NCBI RefSeq assembly: GCF_009720655.1
Contig: NZ_WNKS01000014.1
Location: 57,602 to 121,601, forward strand
DNA: 64,000 nucleotides
Origin: Rhodoblastus acidophilus
GTDB taxonomy: Bacteria; Pseudomonadota; Alphaproteobacteria; Rhizobiales; Beijerinckiaceae
Direction of reading: 5' to 3'
Shown: piece by piece, positions 7,828 to 15,703 of the stretch
How the letters are laid out: each line of letters begins with the position of its first letter
Numbering within the stretch: position 1 is the first letter of the stretch
Position numbers and translations under genes: made by a program
The notes under the pieces: generated by a model
Databases searched by the model: none
The model's input: only the letters and a program-made list of their open reading frames with translations
What the model was told of the DNA's origin: nothing

Positions 7828-9633
7828 TTATTTCCGCCGGGCGCGGCCGAGGCGGCGCGCGACCGACAGCGCCAGCCGGGCCAGTTTTTTCCGCCACACT
7901 GGCAAGGGCTGGGTTTTTAGCTGTTCCTCGAGGTCGATCAGGTTGACGATCTCGACGGTCCGCTGCTGCACGCTCTGCGACCGGCTTTGCCCGGCGGCCG
8001 GACAGAGCAGCCCCGCATGTTCGAGTTTCGCGGCATAGACGGCCAGCGTCGCGGCGAGCCTGTCGCGGTGGGGGTGTCCTGAAAGTCTGGCGCGCGCGAC
8101 ATGGGCCATGAGCGCCTCGCGCGACTGGTTGGTCTTCTCGGCTTTTTCGAACGTGCGGGAGGCGTGGCCCATGCGGTATTGCTGGGTCTGCGCCACGACC
8201 ATTTCGCCGGCGAACCCCGAGAGGTGCAAGCGCACATTGAACTCCCAGTCCTCGTAATGGCGGCGCAATGCGGTCGCCTGTCCCCCCAGCGCCGCAAACA
8301 CGGCGCGGCGCACAAGCGGCGCGCTGTGACAAAAATTCTCGTCGAAAATCGTGAGCGGGTTGGGGTCCATGGTGACCCAATAAAATCGGTCCGCGCCGAA
8401 ATTGCGCTGCATGCCATAGACCATGGCGAGGTCGGGATTGAGCAGCAGGGCGCGGCGGGTCGCCCGAAACCCTTCGGGATGGAGGGCGTCGTCGGCGTCG
8501 ATGAACTGCACCAGTTCGGCGCGCCCCAGTTTTTCCACGCCGGCGTTGCGCGCCGCGGCGGGTCCGCCATTGTGCGGCAGTTCGTGCAGGACAATCTCGG
8601 GCGCGCCTTGCGCGTTCAGCCGGGCGACAAGATCGCGCAGCGCCTGCTTCTCTTGGGGGCGCGAGGCGTCGTCCACCACCAAAATTTCGTCGCCCGGTTC
8701 GGCGCAGGCGCGCACCGACGCCAGGCACCCCTCGATGAAGGCGGCATTGTTGAAATGGGGAATGACGAAACCGACGGGAAGATTTTCGGGTTCGGCCGGG
8801 AGGCGCGGAGGCGGCGGACGCAAGGCGCTCCACAGCGGCGCGGTTTCGCGCCGCGCGCGCGCCTGCGCGTCGAAGCCGAACCGCCGGCAAAGCTTTTGGA
8901 CGCGCGCCCAGGTCGCGTCGTCGCGATGCACCAAAATATCGGCGCGGCGCAGGCAGGCGATTTCCTCGACCAGCAGATTGCGGGCCTCCGTACTCATGTC
9001 GTGCAGCGGCGCCGCGCGATCCTCGAACGCCAGCGCGGTGGGGCCATGCAGCCGCACGGCCAGGCCGTCGAGGCGCAACTGCCCGTGGCGACGCATCTTT
9101 TCGATGAAAAACCCTTCGGCGCCCCGGTCGGCGCAGCAGGCGAGGGCGAATTCATGGCCGCGCCGCTGCAGCTCCAGCAAAAGTTCGGCGGCGGCGAAGG
9201 CGAAGCGCAGGGCCGGCGCTTCGAGGAAGTGGACATAGCGTCCAAAAGCATTCTGGCGCGGCGGCGCCACCAGCACGGACGCCCCGGCCAGCGCCGGTCT
9301 GAGAGCATTTTCAAGCGAAGTGGATGCCGGTTCGCGTAAAGAAAATGCGTCAAAACAAGAATCTAGAGCTTTTTCATGTTTCGATGGAACGTGAAAAAGC
9401 TCTAGCGCGGGATCGAGGGGTTCGGCGCAGATCAGCAGAATGGCGCGGTCGGGCGCTTCCGCCGCCAGCGCGCCCAGCAGGCGCAGGGTCTCGCCAGCCA
9501 GCCCCTGGTCCCCGGGGGCGAAGGGTTCGCCGCAGGTGAGCACGATGTCCCAGCGTCGCGGCGCCGGGAATGAGTCTGCCGGACAATTGGCCTCGTTGGC
9601 CCAATCCTGGTCGTTGAAAAAACCTGCCGCCAT
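7828..9633 (-). CDS. Glycosyltransferase (GT2) with truncated GT4 domain and repeat insertion
   Basis: The 601-residue protein is a paralogue of the product of 3614-5953. Residues 25-258 align with the GT4 acceptor-binding half (ILLICAEP, MRRHGQLRLDGLAVRLH), but the roughly 190-residue donor-binding half is missing, and the chain goes straight into the GT2 domain at 286-520 (VGFVIPHFN, VVDDASR, IDADDALHP, EDWEF). GT2 looks intact, while GT4 activity should be lost. Residues 77-111 (LELFHVPSKHEKALDSC and onward) have no counterpart in the paralogue and are encoded by a family A repeat at 9300-9405, inserted without breaking the frame. The gene converges on the DUF4422-GT8 gene with three bases between the stops. 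Confidence 0.82.
   Translation of the reverse strand: MAAGFFNDQDWANEANCPADSFPAPRRWDIVLTCGEPFAPGDQGLAGETLRLLGALAAEAPDRAILLICAEPLDPALELFHVPSKHEKALDSCFDAFSLREPASTSLENALRPALAGASVLVAPPRQNAFGRYVHFLEAPALRFAFAAAELLLELQRRGHEFALACCADRGAEGFFIEKMRRHGQLRLDGLAVRLHGPTALAFEDRAAPLHDMSTEARNLLVEEIACLRRADILVHRDDATWARVQKLCRRFGFDAQARARRETAPLWSALRPPPPRLPAEPENLPVGFVIPHFNNAAFIEGCLASVRACAEPGDEILVVDDASRPQEKQALRDLVARLNAQGAPEIVLHELPHNGGPAAARNAGVEKLGRAELVQFIDADDALHPEGFRATRRALLLNPDLAMVYGMQRNFGADRFYWVTMDPNPLTIFDENFCHSAPLVRRAVFAALGGQATALRRHYEDWEFNVRLHLSGFAGEMVVAQTQQYRMGHASRTFEKAEKTNQSREALMAHVARARLSGHPHRDRLAATLAVYAAKLEHAGLLCPAAGQSRSQSVQQRTVEIVNLIDLEEQLKTQPLPVWRKKLARLALSVARRLGRARRK
9300..9405 (-). repeat. Family A repeat, copy 2, inside a coding sequence
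   Basis: The reverse complement of this stretch matches 3421-3527 nearly base for base, including the hairpin module and the GCGAACCGGCATCCACTTCG core. It lies within the glycosyltransferase gene at 7828-9633 and is read through in frame, giving about 35 codons with no stop. Confidence 0.9.
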
Positions 9634-9879
9634 CTCTCAAAACCCGCATGCGCCGTTTGGCCCCTGTTCGGATCGAATCCGCGCTGGAAGACCAATCAGG
9701 CCAAGCCGAAGCCATAATTCCTTTTTGCCCGCGCGCCAAATCCGCGGCGAGACACAAATAGCCGACCACCCCAGCGGTTGTTAAGAGAAAAGCAACCTGG
9801 GGTGAACATGGTGCTGATCGTGCAACTTTAAATTGAATTTGCTGGTGTTTTGCCACCGGCGAATTCCCGCGAGGACGCC

Positions 9880-10074
9880 ATGGGCCGTTTGGTTTACCGT
9901 TTCGAGGATCAGAGCCGGCCGCTGGGAAAATTCGACGGCGCCGCGCAGACCGTCCAATTCCTTGGCCGATTGGTGTTGGCGACGCTGCTGGTCGGCTTCC
10001 TCGCCGGTCTCTCGTGGATGATGGCCAGCGGCGACACCCGCTTCTTGATGCGGGTTCTGCATCAATTCTTGTAA
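9880..10074 (+). CDS. Small single-span membrane protein, unknown function
   Basis: The 64-residue product starts MGRLVYRFEDQSRPLG, has one hydrophobic segment at about 30-53 (LGRLVLATLLVGFLAGLSWM) and a short tail. I do not recognise a family. The ATG at 9880 is preferred because GAGGA precedes it by four bases; an in-frame ATG ten codons earlier lacks this. The gene stands alone between two minus-strand genes. A GC-rich hairpin at 10081-10102 follows the stop and may end transcription from both sides. It would sit in the inner membrane. Confidence 0.55.
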   Translation: MGRLVYRFEDQSRPLGKFDGAAQTVQFLGRLVLATLLVGFLAGLSWMMASGDTRFLMRVLHQFL

Positions 10075-10117
10075 TCGGACGCCCGCGCCTGGTCGCGCGG
10101 GCGCCTGAAGGCCGCGC

Positions 10118-11230
10118 TCACGCCGGCTGAAACGCCGCGCAGGCCCTAAAACCTTCGCGCAATTCCTTTTCCTTGAGCTTGCGGCCGATGAAGACGATGC
10201 GGCTGTTGGGCTTTTCCTCCGCCTTCCATTCCCGCTGCAAATCGCCGTCCAGAATCATGTGGACGCCCTGGAAGACATAGCGCCGGGGCTCGTTCGGAAA
10301 CGCCAAAATTCCTTTTGAGCGCAGGATGTCGGGCCCGTCGCGCTGCACCACTTCGTTGATCCAGGGCAGGAACAGGTCGGGGTCCACGGGACCGTCGATC
10401 TCGATGGCGACCGATTTAACCTCATCGTCATGCAGCACTTTTGGCGCGTGATGATGGTCCTCGTGATCGCAGTCGGGCGCGCAATCGTGGTCGTGATGGT
10501 GGTGATGGCCGTGATCATGGTGATGATGATCGTGGCCGTGATGGTGATGCTCATGACCATGGTGGTCATGGTCGTGGGCGTCCACCTTCAAAAAATCCGG
10601 GTCGAGATCGAGGATGCGGTCGAGCTCGAAGGCGTTTCGGTCGAGCACGTGCTCCAGCGCGATGTCGCAACGGTTGGTGCGGTGCAGTTTCGCATAAGGG
10701 TTGAGCCCGCGAATGCGCGCCTCCACCTCTTCGAGTTCGTCGCGGTTCACCAGATCGGTCTTGTTGAGCAGGATGACGTCGGCGAACACGATCTGGTTCT
10801 TGGCTTCCGGCGCGTCCTTGAGCCGGTCGGCCAGAAACTTGGCGTCGGCGACGGTGACGATGGCGTCGAGCCGCGTCTCCTTCTGCACGTCGGCGTCGAC
10901 GAAAAAGGTTTGCGCGACCGGGGCGGGATCGGCGAGCCCGGTGGTTTCGACCAGAATGGCGTCGAACTTGCCTTTTCGCCGCATCAAGCCCTCGATGATG
11001 CGGATGAGATCGCCGCGCACGGTGCAGCAGATGCAGCCGTTGTTCATCTCGAAAACTTCTTCGTCGGCGTCGACGACGAGTTCATTGTCGATGCCGATCT
11101 CGCCGAATTCGTTGACGATCACGGCGAATTTTTTGCCGTGGTCCTCGGTGAGGATGCGGTTGAGCAGCGTGGTCTTTCCCGCGCCGAGATAGCCGGTCAG
11201 CACGGTGACGGGAATTTTTTGTTCGGACAT
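10118..11230 (-). CDS. CobW/COG0523 family GTP-binding metallochaperone
   Basis: The 370-residue product is a G3E-family GTPase of the COG0523 group, whose members deliver or manage metals, often zinc. The G1 loop GYLGAGKT is at 13-20, the metal-binding GCICC at 65-69, the ETTGLADP switch near 95-103, and the NKTD guanine-specificity motif at about 156-159. A very His/Asp-rich stretch runs from about 219 to 261, before the C-terminal CobW_C domain. The ATG at 11230 is preferred to a TTG one codon earlier. It follows znuA on the same strand 99 bases downstream, so it is probably in the Zur-controlled zinc transcript. A zinc role is inferred from context and the His tract. Confidence 0.9.
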   Translation of the reverse strand: MSEQKIPVTVLTGYLGAGKTTLLNRILTEDHGKKFAVIVNEFGEIGIDNELVVDADEEVFEMNNGCICCTVRGDLIRIIEGLMRRKGKFDAILVETTGLADPAPVAQTFFVDADVQKETRLDAIVTVADAKFLADRLKDAPEAKNQIVFADVILLNKTDLVNRDELEEVEARIRGLNPYAKLHRTNRCDIALEHVLDRNAFELDRILDLDPDFLKVDAHDHDHHGHEHHHHGHDHHHHDHGHHHHHDHDCAPDCDHEDHHHAPKVLHDDEVKSVAIEIDGPVDPDLFLPWINEVVQRDGPDILRSKGILAFPNEPRRYVFQGVHMILDGDLQREWKAEEKPNSRIVFIGRKLKEKELREGFRACAAFQPA

Positions 11231-11329
11231 CAAAACTCCATTTCGGTTCTCGACCGCGAGGGGTCGCGGTCAATCGCTCGCACAGGCTCGACGCCGCGTC
11301 CGCTCCCGAGCCTCGCGAGCGAGCCCCGG

Positions 11330-12220
11330 TCAGCTGTGGGGGGCGAGCGCCTTCTTCAACTCATCCATATTGTGATTCATCATGTCGATGTAAGTGGGCG
11401 CCGGCCCATCGTTCGCCGAGAGCGCGTCGGAAAACAAGTCGCCGCCGATTTTCGCGCCGCTTTCCTCGCCGATGCGCTTCATCAGCCGTGGATCGGAAAT
11501 GTTTTCGAGAAACACGGCGGGAATTTTTTCGCGCTTGATCTGCTGGATCAGCTTGACGATGTCCTTGGCCGAAGGCTCGGCGTCGGTTGAAATCCCCTGC
11601 GGCGCGAGGAATTCGAACCCATAGGCGGCGGCGAAATAGCCGAAGGCGTCATGCGTGGTGACGATGCGGCGGTTTTTCTCGGGGATTTCGGCGACGCCGG
11701 CGCGCACCCGCTGCTCCGTCGCGTCGAGCCGCGCCAAAAATTTTTCCGCGCGGGCTTTGAAAAATTCGGCATCGGCGGGATCTGCGGCGACAAGACCGTC
11801 GCGGATGTTGGCGGCGTAGATTTTGGCGTTGGCGATGCTCTGCCAGGCGTGGGGATCGACGCCTTTTTTCCCGTCCTCCTCGCCTTCGATGGTCTTGACC
11901 CCCTGGCTCGCCACCACCACCGGCGCCTTGGATCCGGACGAGGCGATCAACCGGGGGATAAAACCTTCGAGGCCGAGGCCGTTGACGACGATCAGCTTCG
12001 CCTGCTTCAGCGCCTGGGCGTTGGCCGGGCTCGGCTGGAAGGCGTGGACGTCGCCGTTGGGGCCGACGAGAACGCGCAAGTCCACCTTCTCGCCGCCGAT
12101 CTCGCGGACAAAATCGCCGAGAATGGAGAAGCTGGCGACCACGCGCGGTTTTTCAGGGGTTTCCGCCCAGGCGGCGCAGGGCAGCAGGAGGAGTGCGGCC
12201 AGCAGGCTTTTCATACGCAT
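11330..12220 (-). CDS. znuA: Zinc ABC transporter substrate-binding protein ZnuA
   Basis: The 296-residue product is a cluster A-I periplasmic metal-binding protein. A signal peptide covers about 1-19 (MKSLLAALLLLPCAAWA). The metal ligands are at H59 (NGDVHAFQPSP), H124 (GVDPHAW) and H190 (TTHDAFGYF), with an acidic ligand expected in the GGDLFSDALS region. A short charged loop (EGEEDGKK, 112-119) replaces the longer His-rich loop seen in many ZnuA proteins. It is divergent from zur, with a 14-bp palindrome of Zur type between them, and is followed by the cobW-type GTPase. Zinc rather than manganese specificity is inferred from these neighbours. Confidence 0.9.
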   Translation of the reverse strand: MRMKSLLAALLLLPCAAWAETPEKPRVVASFSILGDFVREIGGEKVDLRVLVGPNGDVHAFQPSPANAQALKQAKLIVVNGLGLEGFIPRLIASSGSKAPVVVASQGVKTIEGEEDGKKGVDPHAWQSIANAKIYAANIRDGLVAADPADAEFFKARAEKFLARLDATEQRVRAGVAEIPEKNRRIVTTHDAFGYFAAAYGFEFLAPQGISTDAEPSAKDIVKLIQQIKREKIPAVFLENISDPRLMKRIGEESGAKIGGDLFSDALSANDGPAPTYIDMMNHNMDELKKALAPHS

Positions 12221-12261
12221 GAAGGCGTCCTAGTTTCGATGGCGCCGCCGACGTGACGGTG

Positions 12262-12275
12262 TATGTTATAACATA
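12262..12275. promoter_or_regulatory. Zur-type operator in the znuA-zur intergenic region
   Basis: TATGTTATAACATA is a perfect 14-bp palindrome in the 69-base gap between the divergent znuA and zur start codons. It agrees with the known Zur consensus in proteobacteria, which is centred on ATGTTATAACAT. It lies 42 bases from the znuA start and 15 from the zur start, so it could repress both. Confidence 0.88.
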
Positions 12276-12289
12276 TCAGATCGAAACGA

Positions 12290-12703
12290 ATGTCCAGCCC
12301 GCAACTCAACGCCGTGCAGAGCCAGATCCTGGACTTGCTGACGGCGGCGCAAAAACCGCTGTCGGCCTATGACGTCATCGACGCGCTGAGCGGAGAGAAG
12401 CGCATGGCGCCGCCGACGGTCTATCGCGCCCTGCAAAAACTGATGGATACGGGGTTGGCGCACCGGGTGGAGTCGCAAAACGCCTATGTGGCGTGCCGAA
12501 GCCAGGGGCATGCCCTATGCGCGGGTTTTTTGATCTGCCGGTCCTGCGGCGCCACGCGCGAATTTTCCGGCGCGGCGCTGGAAAGTCTTTTGGGGCAGAC
12601 CGCACGAAAAAATCTGTTCGCCGCCGAAGCCGTTTCGATCGAGGTGCGGGGCCTGTGCGCCGGCTGCCAGAAAATCACCCCTCCAGATGCGACCTTGGCG
12701 TGA
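12290..12703 (+). CDS. zur: Zinc uptake regulator Zur (Fur family)
   Basis: The 137-residue product has the Fur fold: a winged helix at about 8-75 (ILDLLTAAQKPLSAYDVI, PPTVYRALQKLMDTGLAHRV) and a C-terminal dimerisation part with structural zinc cysteines C83-x2-C86 and C123-x2-C126. Repression of zinc uptake genes when zinc is bound is the role of the family. The assignment as Zur rather than Fur rests on the divergent znuA, the Zur-like palindrome and the C-x2-C spacing. The 3' end overlaps that of the convergent znuB by 29 bases. Confidence 0.9.
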   Translation: MSSPQLNAVQSQILDLLTAAQKPLSAYDVIDALSGEKRMAPPTVYRALQKLMDTGLAHRVESQNAYVACRSQGHALCAGFLICRSCGATREFSGAALESLLGQTARKNLFAAEAVSIEVRGLCAGCQKITPPDATLA

Positions 12704-13544
12704 ACCTGCGCAGCATCCCGCCCGCGGGTCCGGCGACCAGCGACAGCACATAAAGCCCGCCGCAGGCCAGAATGATCAGCGGCCCCGAGGGCAGCGCCCA
12801 ATGATAGGAGGCGAGCAGGCCGGCATAGGCCCCGATCAGCCCGAACAGCGCGGCGAGCGCGATCATGCCGCTCATGTTTTGCGTCCACAAACGCGCGGAA
12901 ATCGCCGGCAGCATCATCATGCCGACCGACAGCAGCGTGCCCAGCGCATGAAACCCCGCGACCAGATTCAAGGCCACCAGCATGAGAAAGACGCTCTGGA
13001 TTGCCGCGCCGGCCCGGCTGACGGAGGCGAGAAAACCGGGGTCGAGCGTATCCAGCGCCAGTGGCCGGTAAATGGCGGCCAGCCCCACCAGGGTGACGCT
13101 GGCGATCGCCGCCAACAGGATCAGGGTGGCGTCATCCAGCGCCAGCACGCTGCCGAACAGCACGTGCAGCAGGTCGACATTGGAGCCGCGCACGGAAACC
13201 AGGGTGACGCCCAAGGCCAGGGAGATCAGGTAGAAAGCGGCCAGCGACGCCTCTTCGCGCAACACGGTTGCCCGCGCGACGGCGCCGGAGCCGAGCGCCA
13301 CGGCAAAACCGGCGAGAACGCCGCCAAGCGTCATGGCGGGCAGCGACAGGCCGGCGACGAGATAGCCCAGCGCCGCGCCGGGCAGGATGGCGTGGGCGAG
13401 CGCGTCGCCGGACAGCGCCATGCGCCGCAGCAGCAGGAACACGCCCAGCGGCGCCCCCGCGAGCGCCAGCGCCCACGCGCCGATCAGCGCGCGGCGCATG
13501 AATTCATAATCGGCGAAGGGCGCGACCAGCCAAGCGTAGAGCAT
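12675..13544 (-). CDS. znuB: Zinc ABC transporter permease ZnuB
   Basis: The 289-residue product is an integral membrane permease of the ABC-3 family with about eight hydrophobic segments. The family sequence SGDALAHAILPGAALGY (about 45-61) and the loop DLLHVLFGSVLAL that contacts the ATPase are present. It converges on zur. No gene for the ATP-binding subunit (ZnuC) is found on either side: upstream, 17 bases away, is an acyltransferase gene. The ATPase must be encoded elsewhere or shared. Confidence 0.87.
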   Translation of the reverse strand: MLYAWLVAPFADYEFMRRALIGAWALALAGAPLGVFLLLRRMALSGDALAHAILPGAALGYLVAGLSLPAMTLGGVLAGFAVALGSGAVARATVLREEASLAAFYLISLALGVTLVSVRGSNVDLLHVLFGSVLALDDATLILLAAIASVTLVGLAAIYRPLALDTLDPGFLASVSRAGAAIQSVFLMLVALNLVAGFHALGTLLSVGMMMLPAISARLWTQNMSGMIALAALFGLIGAYAGLLASYHWALPSGPLIILACGGLYVLSLVAGPAGGMLRRFTPRSHLEG

Positions 13545-13561
13545 GATCTGTGTTTAGCGGC

Positions 13562-14758
13562 TTATGGCGCAGGCTCAACCCCAACTTTGCGCGCTCCCGC
13601 CGGCGGGGCTTTTGATCCGCCTTCCGGCTCCGCGCGCGCGTCAAGATAGCCGAGATCGGCCAGGGTCAGCCGCCGCGAGGCGGCGTGGCTCGGCTTTTCG
13701 ATCAGGCGATAGGTCAGTTCCGCGCAGACGAGGGCGAAACCGAGCGAGACCAGATAATAGACGAAGGTCCAGGAGCCGAAGGACCCCGTCGGCTGGCGCA
13801 AGCCCAGCTCCTTCAAAAGCAGGATCGCCAGGGTGTTTGCCGGCACATGGCACAGATAGAGCGAATAGGACCGCGAGCCCGTCCAACGGACGAGGGGCCG
13901 CATGCCAAAGCAACTGACGAAGCCGCTGCTTCCCGCCGCGAACCAGACCAGCGCGCCCGATATGATCGAGGACAGCAGCAGACTGTAGGCCAGGTTCTGC
14001 ATGAAACAGGCGGCCATGGCGATGGCGGCGAGCAGGCCCAGCGTGGTCAGCGCGCGCGCCCAGCCGCGGTCCAGCAGCGCCACGCGCGGCGCCGCGACGC
14101 CGAGCCGCCGATGGACGAAATAGACGAAGATTCCGATCACGACCCCGTAGAAGCGGAACATCCACCAGCCGCCGCCGCCCGGCAAGACATAGAGAAAGGC
14201 GACCACCGAGAGCGCCAGCAGCGTGAGCCGCCACGTCATGTCGCGAACGAGCAGCAGCAGCAGCGGGAAGACGACGTAGAACTGCCACTCCACCGAGAGC
14301 GACCAGAAATAGCCCAGCGAACTCCCCTTGGCGTATTCCTGGAAATTGAACAGATAGACCATGCCGGAGACCGCTTTTCGCAGCACCTCCCCGGGCGGCG
14401 GCATGATGTCGATCCCGTTGGCGTTCAAGACGGCCGACACCAGCACGTTGGCGAGCAGCCAGAAGGCCATGGCCGGCCACAGCCGCAGGCAGCGCTTGGC
14501 GTAGAACAGCACGACCGCGAATTTCTGGCGGAGCGCCTCCTGCGCCGTCCTCACGCTCCAGAGCTCATGCAAGGCGCTGGAAATCACATAGCCCGATATG
14601 ACGAAAAACAAGTCGACGCCGGCGCCCAAGTGTTCTTTCGTAAGAAAATCCTGCAAGCCTTTCGTTTGCGGCGGCGAGTTGAGAATGAAATGCAAGGCCA
14701 TGACCATGGCGACGGCATAAGCGCGCAAGTAATCGAGTTCGACTAATCGTTTGGGCAT
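13562..14758 (-). CDS. Acyltransferase 3 family membrane protein
   Basis: The 398-residue product belongs to the acyltransferase 3 (OafA/NodX-like) family, which moves acyl groups onto surface sugars or lipids across the inner membrane. The family start LDYLRAYAVAMVMALHF at about 8-24 holds the key His, followed by GVDLFFVISGYV (50-61) and about ten hydrophobic spans. The C-terminal tail from about 360 is soluble. It lies 17 bases upstream of znuB on the same strand and could be cotranscribed, though a shared function is unlikely. The acceptor is unknown; modification of a surface glycan is the likeliest role. Confidence 0.87.
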   Translation of the reverse strand: MPKRLVELDYLRAYAVAMVMALHFILNSPPQTKGLQDFLTKEHLGAGVDLFFVISGYVISSALHELWSVRTAQEALRQKFAVVLFYAKRCLRLWPAMAFWLLANVLVSAVLNANGIDIMPPPGEVLRKAVSGMVYLFNFQEYAKGSSLGYFWSLSVEWQFYVVFPLLLLLVRDMTWRLTLLALSVVAFLYVLPGGGGWWMFRFYGVVIGIFVYFVHRRLGVAAPRVALLDRGWARALTTLGLLAAIAMAACFMQNLAYSLLLSSIISGALVWFAAGSSGFVSCFGMRPLVRWTGSRSYSLYLCHVPANTLAILLLKELGLRQPTGSFGSWTFVYYLVSLGFALVCAELTYRLIEKPSHAASRRLTLADLGYLDARAEPEGGSKAPPAGARKVGVEPAP

Positions 14759-14897
14759 CGCGTCACGTCTTTACGGCCGTGCGGCGTATATCTTGGGTTG
14801 GCAAACTCGGGGCAAGCCTACCATGGCCTTGGCAAGCCAGCAAATCCATGGTTTACCGCCGTCTCAAGGCGCGCGACGCGCCAAAAGGGAAAGCCAA

Positions 14898-15113
14898 ATG
14901 TCCGAAACCCGCGATTCCAACGGCGCGATCCTCAACGAAGGCGATAACGTCACCGTCATCAAGGATTTGAAGGTGAAAGGGTCGTCCACCGTGCTCAAGC
15001 GCGGCACGACGATCCGCGGCATTCACCTCACCGACGACCCCGAGGAAATCGAGGGCCGCACCGACAAGGTGAAGGGCCTGGTGCTGAAAACCTGCTTTTT
15101 GAAGAAGGCGTGA
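14898..15113 (+). CDS. PhnA/YjdM C-terminal domain protein
   Basis: The 71-residue product (SETRDSNGAILNEGDNV, VIKDLKVKGSS, KGLVLKTCFLKK) corresponds to the C-terminal domain of the PhnA/YjdM family, which was linked to phosphonate utilisation by name only. It lacks the N-terminal zinc ribbon found in full-length members, and one-domain forms like this are common. The ATG at 14898 is preceded by AAGGGA at a suitable distance; upstream in-frame codons have no such site. It is probably a single-gene transcript. Its function is not known. Confidence 0.82.
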   Translation: MSETRDSNGAILNEGDNVTVIKDLKVKGSSTVLKRGTTIRGIHLTDDPEEIEGRTDKVKGLVLKTCFLKKA

Positions 15114-15169
15114 ACGTCGCTTTTGTACCAAAACGAAAACATCCCGCGGACGATACCGCGGTTCGTGTC

Positions 15170-15200
15170 GTCATGGCCGGGCTTGTCCCGGCCATCCACG
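15170..15200. repeat. Short palindromic repeat, family D, copy 2
   Basis: ATGGCCGGGCTTGTCCCGGCCAT forms a near-perfect hairpin, with CCACG following. It lies between the convergent PhnA-like gene and sufT and may serve as a transcript end for both. Confidence 0.6.
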
Positions 15201-15316
15201 CCAGCATGGAGCGCAAAACGCGAGCCGCTTTGCGAGCAGGGTGTCCAGTCCTGAAGCGGTGAAGCCATGTCCCGCCGTGGAAGCCCGTCCCCGGGTCAGA
15301 CTCATTCAGCGGGACA

Positions 15317-15703
15317 TCACCACATGTCCAGCGCCACGCGCGCCTCGTCGGACATGCGGCTCTGGTCCCACGGCGGATCGAACACCATCCGCACGTCCAC
15401 CCCGGCGACGCCGGGCACGGAAGCCACCGCGTTTTCCACCCACACCGGCATTTCCCCGGCCACCGGACAGCCCGGCGCGGTGAGCGTCATGTCGATCTTG
15501 ACAAAGTGGCTGTCGTCGATCTCGACGCGGTAGATCAATCCGAGCTCGTAAATGTCGGCCGGAATTTCGGGATCATAGACCGTCTTCAGCGCGGCGACGA
15601 TGCCCTCGCTGAGCTGGTCGAAATCCTGCGGCCGCAGCTCCGGATTGGCGGCGATTTCGGGATGATTGGGCTGTGTGTCGGTCTCGGTCATCGCATCATC
15701 CAT
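15317..15703 (-). CDS. sufT: SUF system Fe-S assembly protein SufT (MIP18/DUF59 family)
   Basis: The 128-residue product is a DUF59-family protein found at the end of suf operons, where it helps mature iron-sulfur proteins. The motifs DPEIPADIYELGLIY, TLTAPGCPVAGEMP with the conserved Cys, and FDPPWDQSRMSDEAR are present. The start chosen at 15703 overlaps the sufS stop as TGATG, which implies translational coupling; another ATG lies four codons later. It is the last gene of sufB-sufC-sufD-sufS-sufT. No sufA-like scaffold gene follows. Confidence 0.88.
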   Translation of the reverse strand: MDDAMTETDTQPNHPEIAANPELRPQDFDQLSEGIVAALKTVYDPEIPADIYELGLIYRVEIDDSHFVKIDMTLTAPGCPVAGEMPVWVENAVASVPGVAGVDVRMVFDPPWDQSRMSDEARVALDMW

